Shown here piece after piece: positions 16,688 to 26,169 of a DNA stretch of 47,319 nt. The notes below the pieces were generated by a model. The model did not search any database, was not told the origin of the DNA, and was given only the letters and a program-made list of their open reading frames with translations. This DNA comes from Planctomycetota bacterium (GTDB lineage: Bacteria; Planctomycetota; B15-G4). The DNA lies in NCBI GenBank assembly GCA_029259695.1, contig JAJDEQ010000112.1, positions 1 through 47,319 of the forward strand, given 5' to 3'. Position numbers and translations under genes: made by a program. Position 1 is the first letter of the stretch. Every line of letters starts with the position of its first letter.

Positions 16688-18259
16688 ATGCAGCGCCTGC
16701 TCCCGACCCTCTGTCTCGCGACCTTCTGGGCCCTCGCCGTGGGCTGGGCTCCGGTCGACGAGGACGATGACCTCGTGCGCGAGTTCAAGGTCTACTATGA
16801 CGACGACCGCTCGCCGCGGGAGCGCTTCGAGGCCGTCAAGGTGCTCGAGGACGTGGGCTCGGTGGCCGCGACGCGGGCCTTGCTCGAGGCCTTCGAGGAC
16901 GAGGACTTCAACGTGCGCCGCGCGGCCATCGAGGTGGTCGGCGGCTACGGCCGCGAGGACGTGGCCCGGGTGCTCGTGGACGAGGTGCTGCTCGAGAAGA
17001 AGACCGCGCGCAAGAAGCTGCTGCGCGCCGGTGCAGCCGAGGCCGCCGGCATGCTCGGCTTCGACTTCGCCCGCGAGCCGCTGCTCGAGATGCTCGAGTC
17101 GAAGGAGATCGAGTGGCAGCTGGCCGCCATGGCGGGCCTGGGTGCGCTCGCCGACCCCGCGGCATGCCCCGCGTTGTCGGCGTTCCCCGCGGGCAACGAC
17201 GGCGCTCTCGCGGTGGGTGCGCTGCGAGCCCTGGTGGCGATCGGCGCGTCCGAGCCGGCCGAGGACGCCGTCCTGGGCGCGCTGCAGCACGACGATTGGC
17301 GTGTGCGTGCCGAAGCGGTCCAGGCCGTGGTCCAGCTGCGCATCAAGGCCGGCATTCGCGGCCTGATCGAGCGCATGCGCGTGGAAGAGGGACGCCTGCG
17401 CGGCGACGCCTACGAAGCCGTCAAGGAGCTGACCATGCGCAGCTTCCGCGACGACCCCGACATCTGGCTGACGTGGTGGGATCGCACCGAGGATGACTTC
17501 ACCCTGCCCGACCCGGAGAAGCTCGCCGAAGCCCGCAAGCGTCTCGCCGAAGAAGGGACCAGCTACACCTTCGGCTCCAAGAGCTTCCTGGGCGTGGAGA
17601 CGACCTCGGAGAACCTGCTGTTCGTGATCGACGTGTCCGGCAGCATGGAGACGACCTTCGGCAACCCGGAGCGGCTGGCCGCGAGCGGGCGCGACTACAC
17701 CTCGTTGCAACGGCTCGAGATCGTCAAGGAGGAGCTGACCAACACGGTCGCCGGACTGCCCGACACGACCTCGTTCAACATCCTGGCCTTCGCCCGGGAC
17801 GTGAAGGCCTGGAAGAAGGGCGCCGCCCGGGCCAACGTGCTCAACAAGAACAACGCGAGCGGGTGGATCGGCAAGCTGAAGCCGCTCGGGGGCATGGCCG
17901 ATTCGTTCCGTGCCCGCACGGGGTTGAGCGACGACCAGGCCAACGAGGGCGGCACCAACACCTACCTGGCGCTGATGTCGGCCCTGGGTGAGGAGGTCGA
18001 CGACAAGAAGCGGCGCGGCCCGGCGCAGTACGTCACCAAGCCGGGCAAGGATCCGGTGGACACGATCTACTTCCTCACGGACGGCGACCCCACCGTGGGC
18101 AAGACGGTGGACATGAACGAGATCCGCGCCGAGGTGCAGCGCGTCAACTCCTACCGCGGCATCGAGATCCACGTGATCTACGTGGGGGCCCTGGGGGGGC
18201 AGGACTTCAAGGCGCTGGCCGAGGAGAACGGCGGCGTGTTCGTCTCCCTCGGGGGCTGA
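16688..18259 (+). CDS. secreted HEAT-repeat/von Willebrand factor A domain protein
   Basis: Exported protein of unknown partner; 523 aa. Residues 1-21 are a signal peptide (LPTLCLATFWALAVGWA). Residues ~30-265 are HEAT/PBS-lyase-like repeats (AATRALLEAFEDEDFNVRRA, EWQLAAMAGLGAL, DDWRVRAEAVQAV). Residues ~308-515 are a VWA domain with the MIDAS DVSGSM near 315-320, a later Thr in GGTNTYLAL and TDGDP near 463, so metal-dependent adhesion is likely. The HEAT-VWA arrangement is common in planctomycete exported proteins. It is divergent from the amgK-like gene, with 102 bp between the starts. Confidence 0.85.
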   Translation: MQRLLPTLCLATFWALAVGWAPVDEDDDLVREFKVYYDDDRSPRERFEAVKVLEDVGSVAATRALLEAFEDEDFNVRRAAIEVVGGYGREDVARVLVDEVLLEKKTARKKLLRAGAAEAAGMLGFDFAREPLLEMLESKEIEWQLAAMAGLGALADPAACPALSAFPAGNDGALAVGALRALVAIGASEPAEDAVLGALQHDDWRVRAEAVQAVVQLRIKAGIRGLIERMRVEEGRLRGDAYEAVKELTMRSFRDDPDIWLTWWDRTEDDFTLPDPEKLAEARKRLAEEGTSYTFGSKSFLGVETTSENLLFVIDVSGSMETTFGNPERLAASGRDYTSLQRLEIVKEELTNTVAGLPDTTSFNILAFARDVKAWKKGAARANVLNKNNASGWIGKLKPLGGMADSFRARTGLSDDQANEGGTNTYLALMSALGEEVDDKKRRGPAQYVTKPGKDPVDTIYFLTDGDPTVGKTVDMNEIRAEVQRVNSYRGIEIHVIYVGALGGQDFKALAEENGGVFVSLGG

Positions 18260-18270
18260 CCCCGGCCCGG

Positions 18271-18291
18271 GCCCCCGGCTCGAGCGGGGGC
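18271..18291 (+). terminator. hairpin after HEAT-VWA gene
   Basis: Perfect 7-bp stem GCCCCCG / CGGGGGC with a 7-nt loop (GCTCGAG), 11 nt after the stop at 18259. No T-tract. Confidence 0.5.
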
Positions 18292-18313
18292 TGGAGCGCG
18301 ATTGCCGACCGGG

Positions 18314-18342
18314 TTGCGTGCCCCGGTTGCCGCAGGCATCAT
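18314..18342 (+). promoter_or_regulatory. possible tRNA-Pro promoter
   Basis: TTGCGT (18314-18319), a 17-nt spacer and CATCAT (18337-18342); 3 of 6 and 4 of 6 consensus matches. It lies ~53 nt before the tRNA, a usual leader length. Confidence 0.3.
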
Positions 18343-18394
18343 GAGGAACTTCGTCGCGCCACCAGGATCTGGGGGCGCGGTGCGGTCACCCGCT

Positions 18395-18471
18395 CGGGGT
18401 GTGGCTCAGTTTGGTAGAGCGCAGCGTTCGGGACGCTGAGGTCGCTGGTTCGAATCCAGTCACCCCGACCA
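18395..18471 (+). tRNA. tRNA-Pro (anticodon CGG)
   Basis: Cloverleaf checks by eye: acceptor CGGGGTG with CACCCCG, D-arm GCTC/GAGC with loop AGTTTGGTA, anticodon stem CAGCG/CGCTG with loop TTCGGGA (anticodon CGG at 18429-18431), T-arm GCTGG/CCAGT with loop TTCGAAT, discriminator A and an encoded CCA (18469-18471). The C1-G72 pair and A73 are typical of bacterial tRNA-Pro. It reads CCG, a frequent codon in this GC-rich genome. Confidence 0.97.
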
Positions 18472-18527
18472 TGACCCCCTCGGATCGCCATGGCGACGAG
18501 GGGCGCGGGACCGCCGGTGGGCCCGGA

Positions 18528-19523
18528 TCACATCAGCGTGCCGGCCCGTGGGCCGGGGCGCATGGGGGTCGGCCGCAGCAACTGCCCCAGCCCCGCCAGG
18601 ACGATGGCGAAACCGAAGATCAGCACGTGTGCGCCCACAGCGGAGGCGGCGGCGGCGGTCTTCTCCACGCCCGCCAGGACGTAGCCGGCGGTCCAGCCCG
18701 CTTCCCAGGCGCCGACGCTGCCGGGCGTGTTGATCGGCAGGATCCCGGTGAGGTGCAGGCCGGTCGTGCCCACCAGGCTGGTGGGGAAGTCGATCGCGTC
18801 GAGCGTCGGGCCGATGGCGGCGCCGCGGGCCGTCGCTCCCCGGCCCATGGCCAGCACCAGCAACCAGCACGCGACGTAGGTCAGCAACCAGGTCACGCCG
18901 GAGACGGCGGCGGCCGAGGCCAGGCGGGGGGAGGACACGGCGCCCATGTGCGCCGCCGAGCGGGACAGGAAGTCGCGTACCCGTCCCGGGCCGGCGAGGC
19001 GCGGGCCCCAGCGGCGCGCCGCCGGACGCAGCGCGGCCAGACCCAGCGCCAGCGCCGCCAACACGAGCGCCACGCGTCCGACGATGGCCGGCGCTCCGGC
19101 GTCTCCCGCCTCGACGCCCAGCGCCACGCCCAGCAGCAGGAACGCGCAGACCCAGGCCAGGTCGAGCACCCGGCAGACGAACAGTGCCGCGGCGCCCTCG
19201 GCCAGGCTGCGCCCGGTCTCGCCCTTGAGCAGCAGGGGCAGCGACGCCTCACCCGAGCGGAAGGGCAGCACCATGTTGAGGAAGGTGTGCCGGGCCGAGA
19301 TCGACGCCAGGTGCAGCAGCGGCGCGGGCCGCTGCATGAGCGTGCTCAGGCGCAGGGCGCGGCCGAAGTAGCTCACGGCGTACACGCCCAACGCGCCGGC
19401 GACGTGGCCCCACGACAGGTCGCTCAGGACGGCCGCCACGTCTGCCGCCCGCAGGTCGGTGGCGGTCACGACGAGCGCGGCCAGGAGGGCGGCGAGCAGC
19501 AGCGCCAGGACGAGTCGCTTCAC
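18528..19523 (-). CDS. flippase-like / lysylphosphatidylglycerol-synthase-TM family membrane protein
   Basis: Polytopic inner-membrane protein of the UPF0104/flippase-like family (COG0392), thought to move or modify lipids; substrate unknown. 331 aa, GTG start 4 bp after the methyltransferase stop. About eight hydrophobic segments are visible (e.g. RLVLALLLAALLAALVV; VCRVLDLAWVCAFLLLGVAL; VSGVTWLLTYVACWLLVLA). Conserved RALRLSTLM after the second helix, LPFRSGEASLPLLL in the middle and the GSVGAWEAGW motif near 285 support the family. It lacks the catalytic MprF C-terminal domain. Confidence 0.85.
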   Translation of the reverse strand: MKRLVLALLLAALLAALVVTATDLRAADVAAVLSDLSWGHVAGALGVYAVSYFGRALRLSTLMQRPAPLLHLASISARHTFLNMVLPFRSGEASLPLLLKGETGRSLAEGAAALFVCRVLDLAWVCAFLLLGVALGVEAGDAGAPAIVGRVALVLAALALGLAALRPAARRWGPRLAGPGRVRDFLSRSAAHMGAVSSPRLASAAAVSGVTWLLTYVACWLLVLAMGRGATARGAAIGPTLDAIDFPTSLVGTTGLHLTGILPINTPGSVGAWEAGWTAGYVLAGVEKTAAAASAVGAHVLIFGFAIVLAGLGQLLRPTPMRPGPRAGTLM

Positions 19524-19527
19524 GCGG

Positions 19528-20367
19528 TCACGGGCGTCCCGTTCGCCGACCCACTTCGAGCATCGTGTACCACGACTGGTTCTTCACCACGGGGATCCGC
19601 GCCAGCAAGCGGTCGACGGCGCGCAGGGCCGCGGCGATGCCGCCGGCGAACGGCAGCAGCTTGAGCACCGGCACGAGGTCGGGGTTGTCGCACAGCGGGT
19701 AGGCGATGAACCCGAAGCGCTGCTCGCGGCGCACCTCCAGGCCGGCCTGCTCGAGCAGTTCGCGCAGCTGGCGTCGCGTGTAGGCCCGGTCGATGGTGTG
19801 CAGCTTGCCGAAGCTCGGACGTCGTCGCACCCACCAGCGGGCCGCGCGCGTGAGCACGTTGTCGTTCGCCGGTTCGCCCAGGATCAGGCTGCCGTCGGGT
19901 GCGAGCACGCGGCAGATCTCGCTCAGCACGCCCACTTCGTCATCCATGTGGTGCAGCGCCGAGCGACAGACCACGACGTCGAAACGGCCCTCGAGGAAGG
20001 GCAGGGCGGCCATGTCGGCGCGGACCAGCTCGACCGGGCTGTCGGGGCCCCGCTGGTAGCCGTCGAGCATCTCCTGGCTCACGTCGACGCCCACCGCTTC
20101 GCCGTAGCGCTCCACCAGCAGGTCGATGGTGATGCCCGTGCCGCAACCCAGGTCGAGGGCGCGCACGGTTGCCGCGGCGGGGACATCGGTGGCGGCTGTT
20201 CCGGCCGGCCCGGGCGCGGGGCGCGCGGGGGCCAGGGACATGAGGATCGCGTTGCGCTCGTCCTGGAAGGCCTCCGCGAAGGGGTAGGCGGAGCGGCGCC
20301 GGTACATGTGCGCCACCTGACGGTGCAGGGCGATCTGCTCGCGGGTGTGCTCGGAGAGGCCGGCCAT
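19528..20367 (-). CDS. class I SAM-dependent methyltransferase
   Basis: Methyltransferase_11-type enzyme, acceptor unknown. 279 aa from ATG 20367; ATG 20379 is possible, but TATGCT lies 7 nt before 20367. SAM motif I is LDLGCGTGITIDL, followed by GVDVSQEML, the acidic RADMAALPF and LHHMDDEVGVLSEICRVLAPDGSLILGEP, typical of small-molecule or lipid methyltransferases. The C-terminal segment (ARWWVRRRPSFGKLHT, LKLLPFAGGIAAALRAVDRL) is hydrophobic and basic, suggesting membrane-associated substrates. Co-transcribed with the flippase-like gene; possibly methylates the lipid or glycan that the flippase handles. Confidence 0.85.
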   Translation of the reverse strand: MAGLSEHTREQIALHRQVAHMYRRRSAYPFAEAFQDERNAILMSLAPARPAPGPAGTAATDVPAAATVRALDLGCGTGITIDLLVERYGEAVGVDVSQEMLDGYQRGPDSPVELVRADMAALPFLEGRFDVVVCRSALHHMDDEVGVLSEICRVLAPDGSLILGEPANDNVLTRAARWWVRRRPSFGKLHTIDRAYTRRQLRELLEQAGLEVRREQRFGFIAYPLCDNPDLVPVLKLLPFAGGIAAALRAVDRLLARIPVVKNQSWYTMLEVGRRTGRP

Positions 20368-20374
20368 CGACGGC

Positions 20375-20380
20375 AGCATA
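20375..20380 (-). promoter_or_regulatory. -10 element TATGCT for methyltransferase-flippase operon
   Basis: TATGCT on the minus strand, 7 nt before the ATG at 20367; 4 of 6 consensus bases. It favours the shorter start and a leaderless transcript. Confidence 0.35.
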
Positions 20381-20433
20381 GCCCATGGAGGCTCCGGGCC
20401 GAGGTGGCGGTGGTTCCGCGCCCGCGGGCCTGA

Positions 20434-20439
20434 AACAAT
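20434..20439 (+). promoter_or_regulatory. -10 like element AACAAT for O-antigen-ligase-like gene
   Basis: AACAAT ends 6 nt before ATG 20446 and matches TATAAT at 4 of 6 positions. No SD precedes the ATG. The divergent gap is only 78 bp between the chosen starts. Confidence 0.3.
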
Positions 20440-20445
20440 GCTCGC

Positions 20446-22584
20446 ATGCTCGGTGCACTCGCGACGTTCACCCGTAGGGTCGTGCTCGGCGCGGTCGTGC
20501 TCGTGCCGCTGGCCTACGACCCGCATGGGTTCGATACGCCGGGGATCAAGTCGCTGGTGCTCACCCTGGGGGGCATCGCCCTGCTGCTGCTGGGCGGCCT
20601 GGCCGTGCTGGGCGGGCAGACCTCGGCCCGTCGCCCCCGGGCACCGGAGCTGCTGCTGCTGGCGCTCACAGCCTGGGCGGCCTTCTCGATCGGCTGGGCC
20701 GTGAACGCCCAGCTCGCCGAGACGCGCACCCTGGCCCTGCTCGGCATGTGCGGCGTGGCCGCGGCGGCGCGCGATCTGGTGCCGGACTCGGCGGGTGTGC
20801 GCCGCTGGCTGCTCGCGCTGCTGACCGTGGGTTGTGCCGCGGTGGCCATCGACGCCGTGGCGGTGGTGCGAGAGAGCGCCGACCTGCCCGACTCGATCCG
20901 CAAGTACGCGTCGATCCTGTTCGTGCACAACAACATGGCGTCGAGCTACGTGATCCTGCTGGTGCCGCTGATCGCCGCACTGACGCTGGTGTCGCGGGGA
21001 GTCGGGCGCTTCGTGGGACTGGCGGCGCTCGCCGGCCTGGTGGGCTACCTGCTGCTGCTGCGCAGTCGCGCGGGGCTCGCCGGCGCGGCCCTGGGCCTGG
21101 CCCTCGTGGGCCTGCTGTACGTGGGCCGCGCGCGCATGCGCGCGATCCAGAGCCACAAGCTGGGGTGGTCGGTCGGGATCGTGGCGCTCGTGCTGCTGGG
21201 CGCGCTGCTGCCGCTCTCGGAGCGCGCGCGCGGTCTGGCCAAGGACGGCTTCTACCGCGGCGTGAACCTGATCGGGCTCGACGTGTGGGACTCGCAGTTC
21301 CGCCCGCGACTGTGGGCCAAGACGATCGAGATGGTGAAGCAGGACCCCGTGCGCGGCGTCGGCGCCGGGAACTTCCCGGTCAACTACGCCCGCTACGAGC
21401 GCCAGAAGATCGCCAAGCCCCACGCCCACAACGACGAGCTGCAAGTGCTGGCCGAGCTGGGGCTGCCGGGTCTGGTCCTGTTCCTCGGGCTGCTCGCCGC
21501 CCTGGCGGGGGCGCTCGTGCATCGACTGGCGAGCACGGAGGACCCCGCCGACTGGTCGCTGGCCGCAGGCATGACCGGGAGCCTGGCGGTGTTCGTGGCC
21601 GGGGGCATCTTCGAGGTGCCGTTCGCCCTGGCTGCCACCGCGACGCACCTGGCGCTCTTGATCGGACTCAGCGCGGCGCTGGGTCGCGCGACGCCGGCGG
21701 CAGCGAGCGGGCCGGCGACGCGCGTGCCGTTGGGGCTGCTGATGCTGCTGGTTGCGGTGCCGGCGCTGCTCATGACGTTGCGGCGCGCGCCGGGGAGTGA
21801 GCTGCGCGCCGAAGCCGAGCAGCACCGTGAGGCCGGCAGGCTCGAGCAGGCCTTCGAGAGCTACCAGGCCGTGGCGGCGCTGGGGACGGGGTCCGCCGTC
21901 CCGCACCGCGAGGCGGGCCTGATCGCGTTGCAACTCGGTGACGGCGAACGCGCGCTGGAGCAGTTCGGCGCGGCGCGCGCGCTGTGGCCCTTCGGCAAGG
22001 AGTACGGCGAGTACGAGGGCGACGCGTTGATGTTGCTCGAACGCTACGACGAGGCGGTCGACGCCTATCACGAGGCGGTGCTCGGGCACCCGTCGCGCAG
22101 CGCGCCGCTGTTCAAGCAGGCCGCGGCGCTGGAGCGGGCCGACCGCCCCTACGAAGCGATCGAACTGCTGACGCACGAGATCCGCGCCGACCCCCAGAAC
22201 ATCGGCGCCGATGTGTTCTGGCAGCTCGCGCTGGTGTGGCGCCGGGTCGCCGATGAGTTGGAGGGACGTGGCGAGGGCACGACCGAGGAGTGCGTCCGCG
22301 CGCTCGTGGTCGCACGTCACTTCCACGCGGTCTTCCTGCAGGACGGCGAACCGAGCCAGCGCGAGGCGGTGAACGAGAGCTACAAGCACGTGACCCACCG
22401 CCTGCAGTTGCTCGCCGGCTCTCCCGACAGCTGGTGGAAGACGACCTACCAGGACTTCCTCGACGACGGCTGGCCCATGCCGGCCACCGCCCTGTACTCG
22501 TCCATGGACGAGGACGGGGTCAAGCTCTACCCCGGCTGGCACGAGCCCGAAGGGCCGCCGCCGCCGCGCACGATGCGCTACTGA
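20446..22584 (+). CDS. O-antigen ligase/polymerase-like (Wzy_C) membrane protein with TPR tail
   Basis: Predicted glycan ligase or polymerase of the Wzy_C/WaaL superfamily, acting at the periplasmic face. 712 aa. Residues ~1-440 hold about 11 hydrophobic segments. The family's periplasmic motif [14 protein letters not shown], then [19 protein letters not shown], occupies ~304-345, with Arg and His residues typical of these enzymes. Residues ~450-620 are TPR-like repeats ([39 protein letters not shown]), a frequent fusion in planctomycetes and myxobacteria. The extreme C-terminus is Pro-rich. It faces the methyltransferase-flippase operon, so the three may serve one surface polymer. Confidence 0.85.
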   Translation: MLGALATFTRRVVLGAVVLVPLAYDPHGFDTPGIKSLVLTLGGIALLLLGGLAVLGGQTSARRPRAPELLLLALTAWAAFSIGWAVNAQLAETRTLALLGMCGVAAAARDLVPDSAGVRRWLLALLTVGCAAVAIDAVAVVRESADLPDSIRKYASILFVHNNMASSYVILLVPLIAALTLVSRGVGRFVGLAALAGLVGYLLLLRSRAGLAGAALGLALVGLLYVGRARMRAIQSHKLGWSVGIVALVLLGALLPLSERARGLAKDGFYRGVNLIGLDVWDSQFRPRLWAKTIEMVKQDPVRGVGAGNFPVNYARYERQKIAKPHAHNDELQVLAELGLPGLVLFLGLLAALAGALVHRLASTEDPADWSLAAGMTGSLAVFVAGGIFEVPFALAATATHLALLIGLSAALGRATPAAASGPATRVPLGLLMLLVAVPALLMTLRRAPGSELRAEAEQHREAGRLEQAFESYQAVAALGTGSAVPHREAGLIALQLGDGERALEQFGAARALWPFGKEYGEYEGDALMLLERYDEAVDAYHEAVLGHPSRSAPLFKQAAALERADRPYEAIELLTHEIRADPQNIGADVFWQLALVWRRVADELEGRGEGTTEECVRALVVARHFHAVFLQDGEPSQREAVNESYKHVTHRLQLLAGSPDSWWKTTYQDFLDDGWPMPATALYSSMDEDGVKLYPGWHEPEGPPPPRTMRY

Positions 22585-22621
22585 GCAGTCCCACGCAGGA
22601 ATCTTCCGGATCTCCTGGATG

Positions 22622-22729
22622 GCTCTGTTTGGCCGTTTCCTGCGGGCCTGCGGGGGGCCTGCAGGAAGTCGCGTGTCGGACTGCCAGCTGCGCTCAAGTC
22701 ACCGGGGGGCGAGTCCGAAGAGAAGAGCC
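22622..22729 (+). ncRNA. possible structured RNA leader upstream of guaB (unidentified)
   Basis: GGCTCT (22622-22627) can pair with AGAGCC (22724-22729), enclosing a TCCTGC/GCAGGA hairpin and a GGACT-GCC/GGC-GAGTCC hairpin, so a three-way junction is possible. It is followed directly by a strong intrinsic terminator and then guaB. This may be a small RNA or an attenuating leader; I could not match it to a known riboswitch, SRP RNA, 6S RNA or RNase P motif. Confidence 0.2.
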
Positions 22730-22748
22730 TCTCCTCCTTCTCTCACGC

Positions 22749-22793
22749 CCCGGGCCTTCGGGGGGTTCGTCCCCCGGAGGCCCGGGTTCTTTT
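22749..22793 (+). terminator. strong Rho-independent terminator between wzy-like gene and guaB
   Basis: 16-bp stem (22749-22764 with 22771-22786) with one G-U pair and a 6-nt loop, followed by TTCTTTT. It is the only hairpin I found in the window with a proper T-tract. It ends 50 nt before the guaB ATG and 164 nt after the upstream stop. Confidence 0.85.
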
Positions 22794-22843
22794 GTGCCCG
22801 TCGTGCGCTTCAACCCTGCTGGCGATTGTGTTCCAATTGCCCG

Positions 22844-24430
22844 ATGGAAACGCGCCATACTCCACGGCAGGCGTCTTCGGCGCCTTCGACTGCGACCCCT
22901 TCCGCCGGCTCACCTGCTCACGCGGGTTCGAGTGGCACGACCGACACGAGCCGCGTGCAACCCGCGCTGCCGTCGATCGACGAGCGCGTGCTGGCCGAGG
23001 GACTGACCTTCGACGACGTGCTCTTGTTGCCCCGCCGTTCGGATGTGCTGCCCAGTCAGGTCTCCACGAGCACCCGCCTGACCCGGGGCGTGGAACTCAA
23101 CATCCCGATCCTCTCGGCTGCCATGGACACGGTGACCGAGTCGGCCCTGGCCATCGCCCTGGCGCAAGCCGGCGGCATGGGCATCGTCCACAAGAACCTG
23201 ACGCCGGCGGATCAGGTGCGGGAGGTGGGGAAGGTCAAGCGCAGTGCGCACGGCGTGATCACCGACCCGGTGACGCTCTCGCCGGATGCGACCATCGGCG
23301 AGGCGCGCGCGATCATGACGCGCCAGAACATCTCGGGCTTGCCGATCGTCGATCGCGATCAGGTGGTGGGCATCCTCACCAACCGCGACTTGCGCTTCCA
23401 CCGCGTGGACGAGACCCGCATCGCGGACGTGATGACGACCGAACTGGTGACCGCGCCGCCCGACACGACGCTCGAGACGGCCAAGGACACGCTCCACGCG
23501 AACAAGATCGAGAAGCTGCTGCTGGTCCATGCTGACGGTCGGCTCGCGGGCTTGATCACCATGCGGGACATCAACCAGACGGCCCGCTGGCCCGACGCGT
23601 GTCGCGATGCCCGCGGGCGCTTGCGCGTCGGCGCGGCGGTCGGCGTCAACGAACTCGAGCGCGTCGAGGCGCTGGTCGCGGCGGACGTGGACGTGGTCGT
23701 GGTGGACACGGCCCACGGGCACAGCCTCAACGTGATCAGGACCGTCGAGGCGATCAAGGCGCGCTTCGACATCGACGTGGTGGCGGGCAACATCGCCACG
23801 CGCGACGCGGCGCTGGAACTGCTCGCCGCGGGCGCCGATGCGCTCAAGGTCGGCATCGGTCCGGGCTCGATCTGCACCACGCGCGTCGTGGCCGGCGTGG
23901 GGGTGCCCCAGCTCACCGCCGTGAGCACCGTCGTCGACGTGGCCCATCCGGCCGGTGTGCCGGTGATCGCCGACGGCGGCGTGCGCCACTCCGGCGACGT
24001 GGTCAAGGCCCTCGCGGTGGGGGCGTCGTCGGTGATGATCGGCGCGCTGTTCGCGGGGCTCGACGAGAGTCCCGGCGAGCGCATCCTCTACAAGGGCCGC
24101 TCGTACAAGACGGTTCGGGGCATGGGCAGCCTGGGCGCGATGGTGGAGGGCAGCAAGGACCGCTACGCCCAGAGCGACGTCGCCGAGAGCGACAAGCTCG
24201 TCCCCGAGGGCGTGGAAGGCCTCGTCCCGTACAAGGGTCAGCTGGCGCCGTTCGTCTACCAGATCGTGGGCGGGCTGCGGTCGGGCATGGGCTACCTGGG
24301 CGTCGGCAGCGTGGCCGACCTCGCACGTCACGCGCGCTTCGTGCGCGTGAGCTCTGCCGGTCTGCGCGAGAGCCACCCGCACGACATCGAGATCACCAAG
24401 GAAGCCCCCAACTACCAGGTGGCCCCGTGA
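22844..24430 (+). CDS. guaB: inosine-5'-monophosphate dehydrogenase GuaB
   Basis: NAD-dependent oxidation of IMP to XMP, the committed step of guanine nucleotide synthesis. 528 aa from ATG 22844. Family homology begins at [10 protein letters not shown] (~54), so there is a Ser/Thr/Ala/Pro-rich N-terminal extension of ~45 aa; GTG 22955 would give a more usual length. CBS pair at ~135-250 ([27 protein letters not shown]). Catalytic loop GPGSICTTR with Cys344, phosphate-binding [13 protein letters not shown], and the mobile flap ending in [11 protein letters not shown]. Clustered with guaA. It follows a strong terminator, so it must have its own promoter or be subject to attenuation. Confidence 0.96.
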   Translation: METRHTPRQASSAPSTATPSAGSPAHAGSSGTTDTSRVQPALPSIDERVLAEGLTFDDVLLLPRRSDVLPSQVSTSTRLTRGVELNIPILSAAMDTVTESALAIALAQAGGMGIVHKNLTPADQVREVGKVKRSAHGVITDPVTLSPDATIGEARAIMTRQNISGLPIVDRDQVVGILTNRDLRFHRVDETRIADVMTTELVTAPPDTTLETAKDTLHANKIEKLLLVHADGRLAGLITMRDINQTARWPDACRDARGRLRVGAAVGVNELERVEALVAADVDVVVVDTAHGHSLNVIRTVEAIKARFDIDVVAGNIATRDAALELLAAGADALKVGIGPGSICTTRVVAGVGVPQLTAVSTVVDVAHPAGVPVIADGGVRHSGDVVKALAVGASSVMIGALFAGLDESPGERILYKGRSYKTVRGMGSLGAMVEGSKDRYAQSDVAESDKLVPEGVEGLVPYKGQLAPFVYQIVGGLRSGMGYLGVGSVADLARHARFVRVSSAGLRESHPHDIEITKEAPNYQVAP

Positions 24431-24438
24431 CCCTCGGC

Positions 24439-24498
24439 GGTCGCGCGACCACAGCCCGTGCGAACTTCGCCCGCGCCGTGTGCGCGACCGCGGTCGCG
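24439..24498 (+). promoter_or_regulatory. paired palindromes in guaB-guaA gap
   Basis: GGTCGCGCGACC (24439-24450) and CGCGACCGCGGTCGCG (24483-24498) are both perfect palindromes and share the half-site GGTCGCG/CGCGACC. As RNA each can fold alone or pair with the other, giving mutually exclusive structures between guaB and guaA. They may also be protein-binding sites. Confidence 0.35.
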
Positions 24499-24527
24499 TG
24501 CGCGCGGCCCATGCGAGCCCGGAGGAC

Positions 24528-26132
24528 ATGACCGAAACCGTCTCCCACGACCCTCGACCACGCGAAACCACCGTGACTCCACAGGACGCGTCGACCCCGC
24601 AGGACACGATTGCCGTCGTCGACTTCGGCAGTCAGTACACGCAGCTCATCGCGCGACGCGTGCGGGAGGAGGGCGTGTTCTGTCGCATCCACCCGTGCAC
24701 CGCGCCGATCGAGGAGATCGTCGGTGATCGCGCGGCCTTGCGCGGCATCGTGCTCTCGGGCGGACCGGCGTCGGTGTACTGGGCCGACGCGCCCGTCATG
24801 CGTCTGGAACTCCTGGAGCAGGGCGTTCCGGTGCTCGGCATCTGCTACGGGTTGCAGGCTACGATCAAGGCGCTCGGCGGCGCCGTCGCGCCGGGGGACG
24901 CGGGCGGCGAGTACGGTCGCACCGAGCTGCACGCCGAAGCCGTCCCCGGGGCACCCGAGCGCAGCGTGGTTTGGATGAGCCACGGCGATCGCGTCGAGTC
25001 ACTGCCCGCCGGGTTCACGGCCATCGCGTCGTCGGATGGTTGCCCGTTCGCCGCGGTGGAGGGTCTGGAGGGACGCTTCCTCGGACTCCAATTCCACCCC
25101 GAGGTGTCGCACACCGAGTACGGCGCGGCGATCCTCTCCGACTTCCTGCACGATCGCTGCGGGGCGGGCCGCGGGTGGCAGATGGGTTCGTACGTCGAGG
25201 ACGCCAGTCGCGCCATCCGCGAACGTGTGGGCGACGGGCGCGTCATCTGCGGCCTGTCGGGTGGTGTGGACAGCAGCGCGCTGGCATTGCTCCTGCACCA
25301 CGCCCTGGGCGACAAGCTGACCTGCATCTTCGTCGACAACGGCCTGCTGCGGCAGGGCGAGGCGCGGCAGGTGGTCGACACCTTCCAGGGCGCCTTCGGT
25401 CTGCGACTGCAGGCCATCGACGCCGGCGACGAGTTCCTGGCGGCGCTCACCGGGGTGACCGACCCGGAGGCCAAACGCAAGGCGATCGGCAAGGTCTTCA
25501 TCGACGTCTTCGCCCGGGCGGCACGGGACTGCGGCGACGCCGCCTTCCTGGCCCAGGGCACGCTGTATCCCGACGTGATCGAGTCGATGGCGGCCCACGG
25601 TGGGCCGACGATGACGATCAAGACGCACCACAACGTGGGCGGACTGCCCGACGACCTGAAGTTCAAGCTGATCGAGCCGTTCCGCGAGCTGTTCAAGGAC
25701 GAGGTCCGCCAGGTGGGCCGTCTGCTGGGCTTGCCGGAGGCCATCGTCTCCCGGCACCCGTTCCCGGGGCCCGGGCTGGCCGTGCGCATCCCGGGTGAGA
25801 TCACCCGCGAGAAACTGGCCACCTTGCGCGCAGCCGATGCGATCTTCCGCGAGGAGCTCACCCGCTCGGGCTGGATGGCGCGCACGGCCCAGGCCTTCGC
25901 GGTGCTGCTGCCCGTGCGCAGCGTGGGGGTGATGGGGGACGTGCGCACCTATGAGTCGGTGGTCGCGTTGCGCTGCGTCGACACGCCGGACTTCATGACG
26001 GCGGACTGGAGCCAGTTGCCCTACGAACTGCTGGCGCTGGTGTCGAGTCGCATCATCAACGAGGTCGCCGGGGTGAATCGCGTCGTCTACGACATCTCGA
26101 GCAAGCCGCCCGCCACCATCGAGTGGGAGTGA
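24528..26132 (+). CDS. guaA: GMP synthase (glutamine-hydrolysing) GuaA
   Basis: Converts XMP to GMP with ATP and glutamine. 534 aa from ATG 24528; GGAGG is only 2 nt upstream, unusually close, and GTG 24573 is an alternative. Class I glutamine amidotransferase domain with nucleophile C106 (LGICYGLQ) and the His/Glu pair in [12 protein letters not shown] pyrophosphatase P-loop SGGVDSS (~244-250); C-terminal dimerisation domain with [11 protein letters not shown] and the terminal [18 protein letters not shown]. All catalytic elements are present. The first ~25 residues are a Thr/Pro-rich extension. Confidence 0.97.
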   Translation: MTETVSHDPRPRETTVTPQDASTPQDTIAVVDFGSQYTQLIARRVREEGVFCRIHPCTAPIEEIVGDRAALRGIVLSGGPASVYWADAPVMRLELLEQGVPVLGICYGLQATIKALGGAVAPGDAGGEYGRTELHAEAVPGAPERSVVWMSHGDRVESLPAGFTAIASSDGCPFAAVEGLEGRFLGLQFHPEVSHTEYGAAILSDFLHDRCGAGRGWQMGSYVEDASRAIRERVGDGRVICGLSGGVDSSALALLLHHALGDKLTCIFVDNGLLRQGEARQVVDTFQGAFGLRLQAIDAGDEFLAALTGVTDPEAKRKAIGKVFIDVFARAARDCGDAAFLAQGTLYPDVIESMAAHGGPTMTIKTHHNVGGLPDDLKFKLIEPFRELFKDEVRQVGRLLGLPEAIVSRHPFPGPGLAVRIPGEITREKLATLRAADAIFREELTRSGWMARTAQAFAVLLPVRSVGVMGDVRTYESVVALRCVDTPDFMTADWSQLPYELLALVSSRIINEVAGVNRVVYDISSKPPATIEWE

Positions 26133-26142
26133 GCCGGACGCT

Positions 26143-26161
26143 GGCCGCGGTTCCCGCGGCC
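26143..26161 (+). terminator. terminator hairpin after guaBA
   Basis: Perfect 8-bp stem GGCCGCGG / CCGCGGCC with a TTC loop, 10 nt after the guaA stop. No T-tract. Confidence 0.5.
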
Positions 26162-26169
26162 TGACCGCC

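Noticed and set aside
15578..18172. N-terminal extension of the AmgK-like kinase across the HEAT-VWA gene
   Set aside because: The extension is the antisense of a well-supported gene; homology begins at ATG 16585.
18395..18527. Integration site of a mobile element at tRNA-Pro
   Set aside because: No integrase, no repeat of the tRNA 3' end nearby, and the neighbours are ordinary genes.
19528..22542. A minus-strand frame open for about 1000 codons covering the O-antigen-ligase gene
   Set aside because: Only the last 279 codons carry a protein family (methyltransferase); the rest is a GC-driven shadow of the plus-strand gene.
22622..22729. Known RNA class (SRP RNA, 6S, RNase P, purine or cobalamin riboswitch)
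   Set aside because: Diagnostic core sequences of these RNAs are missing; retained only as an unidentified structured stretch.
22857..22862. CATACT as a -10 box for guaB downstream of the chosen ATG
   Set aside because: No -35 at suitable spacing and it would need the later GTG 22955 start, which has no SD; kept only as a reason for start uncertainty.
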